A stretch of DNA of 64,000 nucleotides from positions 1-64,000 of the forward strand of contig DGBP01000003.1 in NCBI GenBank assembly GCA_002384855.1, read 5' to 3'. The DNA comes from Nocardioidaceae bacterium UBA4001. Lineage in GTDB: Bacteria; Actinomycetota; Actinomycetes; Propionibacteriales; Nocardioidaceae. The position numbers and the translations under genes were made by a program. Of the stretch, positions 61,535 through 64,000 are shown piece after piece (the first letter of the stretch is position 1; each line of letters starts with the position of its first letter). Under the pieces are notes generated by a model. That model ran no database searches. It saw only the letters and a program-made list of their open reading frames with translations, and was not told the origin of the DNA.

Positions 61535-64000
61535 AGCCCCTCGACCCGCGTCTGCTGCCCCACCTGACACCGGCCAGGCTCCCCCTGGCCGGTGTCGTCG
61601 TGGCGGGGGCGCTGCAGGGGCTGCTGCTCGTGGCCCAGGCGTTCGCGGTCGCCGCGCTGATCACCTCGCTGTTCTCCGGGGCCCGCACCGGCTCGTGGGA
61701 CGCGACGGTCGCCTCCGCCACCGCGTTCGGGCTGGTCACCCTCGGCCGCGCCGCGACGTCCTGGCTGGTCGACGTACTCTCCGCACGCGCGTCCGCCAGG
61801 GTGACCACCACCCTGCGTCGCCGGCTCCTCGCCGCGGCGCTGGACCTGGGACCTGCCGCCGCCCGGCGTCGCACCGGTGAGGTCGCGCTGCTGGCGACCA
61901 GGGGGGTGGCCGCGGTGGACCCGTACCTCACGCGCTACCTGCCCGCGCTCGTCCTGGCCGCCGTGCTGCCCCCGGTGACGGTCGTGGCCATCGCGACGCA
62001 GGACCTGCTCAGCGCCGGCATCGTCGTCGCGACGCTGCCGCTGGTGCCGGTCTTCGCCGTCCTCGTCGGGATGGCCACCCGGGACCGCGCGGACCGGCAG
62101 TGGCGCTCCCTCACAGCGCTCTCGGGGCACTTCGTCGACGTGACGAAAGGCCTGCCCACGCTGGTCGCCCACCGCCGCGCGAAGGCCCAGTCGGCCTCGA
62201 TCCGCGCGGTCACCGACCGCTACCGCCGGGCAACGAACGAGACCCTGAAGCTGGCCTTCGCCTCCTCCGCGGTCCTCGAGCTCGTGGCGACCATCTCGGT
62301 CGCCCTGGTGGCCGTCGTCGTGGGCCTGCGGCTGTCCGGGGGCTCGCTGGACCTGGGTACGGCGCTGGTGGTACTGCTGCTCGCGCCGGAGGCCTACTGG
62401 CCGCTGCGCCGGGTAGGAGCGGAGTTCCACGCCGCGGCCGAGGGCACCGCGACCTTCGAGGCCGCCGACGAGATCCTGAGCGGCGCGAGGGCCGCGGAGG
62501 CGTCGGACACCGTGGACCGGTCCGGGCCGGAGCCGCTGGGTTCGGCTCCCACCCCCGCGGGGCCGATCGAGCTGCGCGGCCTCACCGTCGGCTACCCCGA
62601 CCGGACCGACCCGGTGCTGGAGGGTCTGCGCGCGGTGGTCCCGGCCCGGGGCGTGACCGCCGTCGTCGGGCCCTCGGGGTCGGGCAAGTCCACCCTGCTG
62701 GCCGCGTTGACGGGCCAGGTCGAGATCGGTGCCGGGTCGGTCGTGGTCGGTGGGGCCACGGTCGACCCGGCATCGATCACCTGGCGCCGAGGCATCGCCT
62801 GGGCACCGCAGCGCCCGTGGCTGTCCACCGGGACCGTCGCCGAGAACGTCCGGGTCGCCCGGCCCGACGCCTCCGACCTCGAGGTCTGGTCCGCTCTGGA
62901 GCGGGTCGGGCTCGCCGAGGTCGTCGCCGCCCTCCCCGAGGGTCTCCACGACCTGCTCGGCGAGGACGGGGCTGGTCTCTCCGCCGGCGAGCGGGCCCGG
63001 CTGGCGCTCGCCCGGGTGGTCCTCGCCGACCGCCCGCTCGTCCTGCTCGACGAGCCGACCGCCCACCTCGACCCCCTGACGGAGTCGGTCATCGCCGACA
63101 CGGTGGCCTGGCTCGGCGAGCGCCGCTGTGTCGTCGTCGTGGCGCACCGCCCCGCTCTCGTGGCGTTGGCCGACCACGTCATCGAGGTGCCGCTGCGGTC
63201 GGTGCCGACGCAGCGCGCCCTGCCACCGGCCCCGGGCGGCTCCGCAGGCCCCTCGGCTTCGCCCGCCGCACCCCCGGCCGTCTCCGTCCCCGTCTCCGTC
63301 CCCCCGTCGCGGGCCCGCGCCCGGCTCCTCCTGGGGTCCACGCTGGGTGCGCTGGCGGCCGCCTCCGGGGTCGCGCTCACCGCCACTGCCGGGTGGCTGA
63401 TCGCCCGCGCCGCCGAGCACCCGCCGGTCCTCATGCTGATGGTGGCGATCGTCGGAGTCCGCACCTTCGGCCTCGCGCGCCCGGCCCTGCGCTACGCCGA
63501 GCGGCTGGTCTCCCACGACGTGGCGCTGCGGCTGCTCGCCGAGCGGCGGGCCCAGGTCTACGACGTGCTGGTGCCCCTCGTGCCGGGCCGGCTCGGGCGT
63601 CGGCGAGGCGACCTGCTCGCCTCCGTGGTGGATGACGTCGACTCCCTCGTCGACCGGCACCTGCGCGTGCGCGCCCCGCTGGCGACGTACTCCGCCGTCT
63701 CGGTGCTCGCAACGCTCTTCGCCGCGTGGGTGCTGCCGACGGCGGGGCTGGTCGTGGGCGCGGTGCTGATCGCGGGCGGCGGGCTCGCCCACGCCGTCAG
63801 CCGCGCCGGCGTCGCCCGCGCCGAGGAGAGGTACGTCGACGGGCGGGCCCGTCTGTCCGCCGTGGTCGTGCAGACCCTCCAGGGCGCCGCGGACCTCGTC
63901 ATGTGGCAGGCCGCACGCCCCGCGTTGGACCACGTCGACCGGGTCTCGGCCGTCCTCACGTCGGCTGCGGGCCGGTCCGCCCGGGCGGTGGCGACGGGGC
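61531..64000 (+). CDS. cydDC: CydDC fused thiol-reductant ABC exporter (partial, runs off window)
   Basis: CydDC exports glutathione/cysteine-type thiols and is needed to assemble bd oxidase. The reading frame is open from ATG 61531 to the window end, 823 residues. Residues 1-320 are the CydD membrane domain. The CydD ATPase has Walker A GPSGSGKST (380-388), signature LSAGE (about 483-487) and Walker B LVLLDEP (503-509). A Pro/Ala/Ser linker (about 560-592) joins it to the CydC membrane domain, with GVRTFGLARPALRYAERLVSHDV. The C-terminal CydC ATPase lies beyond the window. CydD and CydC are thus one polypeptide. It overlaps the cydB stop by four bases (ATGA). Confidence 0.93.
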   Translation, partial: MKPLDPRLLPHLTPARLPLAGVVVAGALQGLLLVAQAFAVAALITSLFSGARTGSWDATVASATAFGLVTLGRAATSWLVDVLSARASARVTTTLRRRLLAAALDLGPAAARRRTGEVALLATRGVAAVDPYLTRYLPALVLAAVLPPVTVVAIATQDLLSAGIVVATLPLVPVFAVLVGMATRDRADRQWRSLTALSGHFVDVTKGLPTLVAHRRAKAQSASIRAVTDRYRRATNETLKLAFASSAVLELVATISVALVAVVVGLRLSGGSLDLGTALVVLLLAPEAYWPLRRVGAEFHAAAEGTATFEAADEILSGARAAEASDTVDRSGPEPLGSAPTPAGPIELRGLTVGYPDRTDPVLEGLRAVVPARGVTAVVGPSGSGKSTLLAALTGQVEIGAGSVVVGGATVDPASITWRRGIAWAPQRPWLSTGTVAENVRVARPDASDLEVWSALERVGLAEVVAALPEGLHDLLGEDGAGLSAGERARLALARVVLADRPLVLLDEPTAHLDPLTESVIADTVAWLGERRCVVVVAHRPALVALADHVIEVPLRSVPTQRALPPAPGGSAGPSASPAAPPAVSVPVSVPPSRARARLLLGSTLGALAAASGVALTATAGWLIARAAEHPPVLMLMVAIVGVRTFGLARPALRYAERLVSHDVALRLLAERRAQVYDVLVPLVPGRLGRRRGDLLASVVDDVDSLVDRHLRVRAPLATYSAVSVLATLFAAWVLPTAGLVVGAVLIAGGGLAHAVSRAGVARAEERYVDGRARLSAVVVQTLQGAADLVMWQAARPALDHVDRVSAVLTSAAGRSARAVATG

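Noticed and set aside
58640..61570. A 976-codon minus-strand open frame
   Set aside because: Antisense to cydAB. Only the last 60 or so codons, beyond cydA, look like a real membrane protein.
61444..63933. An 829-codon minus-strand open frame
   Set aside because: Antisense to cydDC, whose plus-strand frame has all the ABC transporter motifs.

Overview
The window is a very GC-rich chromosomal segment (roughly 70% GC by eye) from an actinomycete. Gene order and protein types fit Nocardioidaceae (Nocardioides or a close relative), but that assignment is inference. The backbone is the conserved actinobacterial lexA-hflX-dapF-miaA-miaB-recX-recA-DUF3046-clgR-cinA-pgsA-rimO-ftsK neighbourhood, also known around Rv2720 to Rv2748c in Mycobacterium tuberculosis. 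Accessory genes are spliced between these core genes. I see no rRNA, tRNA, CRISPR array, insertion sequence or prophage.

Layout. 0-10 kb: a short-chain dehydrogenase divergent from lexA (SOS box between them), a metallophosphoesterase, a Tat-exported phosphatase pair (PhoD plus an NPP-like enzyme), a giant LuxR-type ATPase regulator and a frameshifted M28 peptidase lipoprotein. 10-13.4 kb: a palindrome/direct-repeat element and a broken antitoxin-like gene, then a compact ECF sigma module: sigL-rslA, a Rieske lipoprotein, a four-helix membrane protein and a small secreted Cys protein. Four promoters there share the pattern [T/C]GAACC-N16-CGT. 13.4-25 kb: dinG-type helicase, fused secDF, hflX, dapF, a Cys-rich mini-protein, miaA, two disordered acidic proteins, a Nudix hydrolase and miaB. 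25-33.4 kb: a histone-H1-like Lys/Ala protein, the gluABCD glutamate ABC importer, a hotdog-fold protein, RNase Y, recX and recA.

33.5-46.5 kb: an MFS exporter, DUF3046, a GNAT acetyltransferase, a patatin-like esterase, a three-gene ABC-2 exporter, lhr-nei (DNA repair), a decayed MFS gene, clgR and cinA. 46.5-56.7 kb: a GH15 glucosidase/trehalase, pgsA-rimO-(RodZ-like)-ftsK overlapping on the minus strand, and gdhA. 56.7-58.6 kb: a patch that looks less GC-rich, with a frameshifted two-helix protein, a PNPOx-like protein and a Phd/RelE toxin-antitoxin pair. 58.6-64 kb: cydA-cydB-cydDC (bd oxidase and its assembly exporter), running off the right edge behind a DosR-like GGGAC-N4-GTCCC box.

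The genes share several functional threads. DNA damage response: lexA and recA each carry an SOS box, recA also carries a PafBC/RecA-NDp-type promoter, and lhr-nei may carry one too. Translation and tRNA/ribosome modification: miaA, miaB, rimO, hflX. Envelope: secDF, ftsK, RodZ-like, pgsA, the sigL module. Nitrogen: gluABCD and gdhA. Respiration: cydABDC. Long perfect hairpins separate many transcription units. One intergenic palindrome type has a relative embedded in frame in the linker of the RodZ-like gene.
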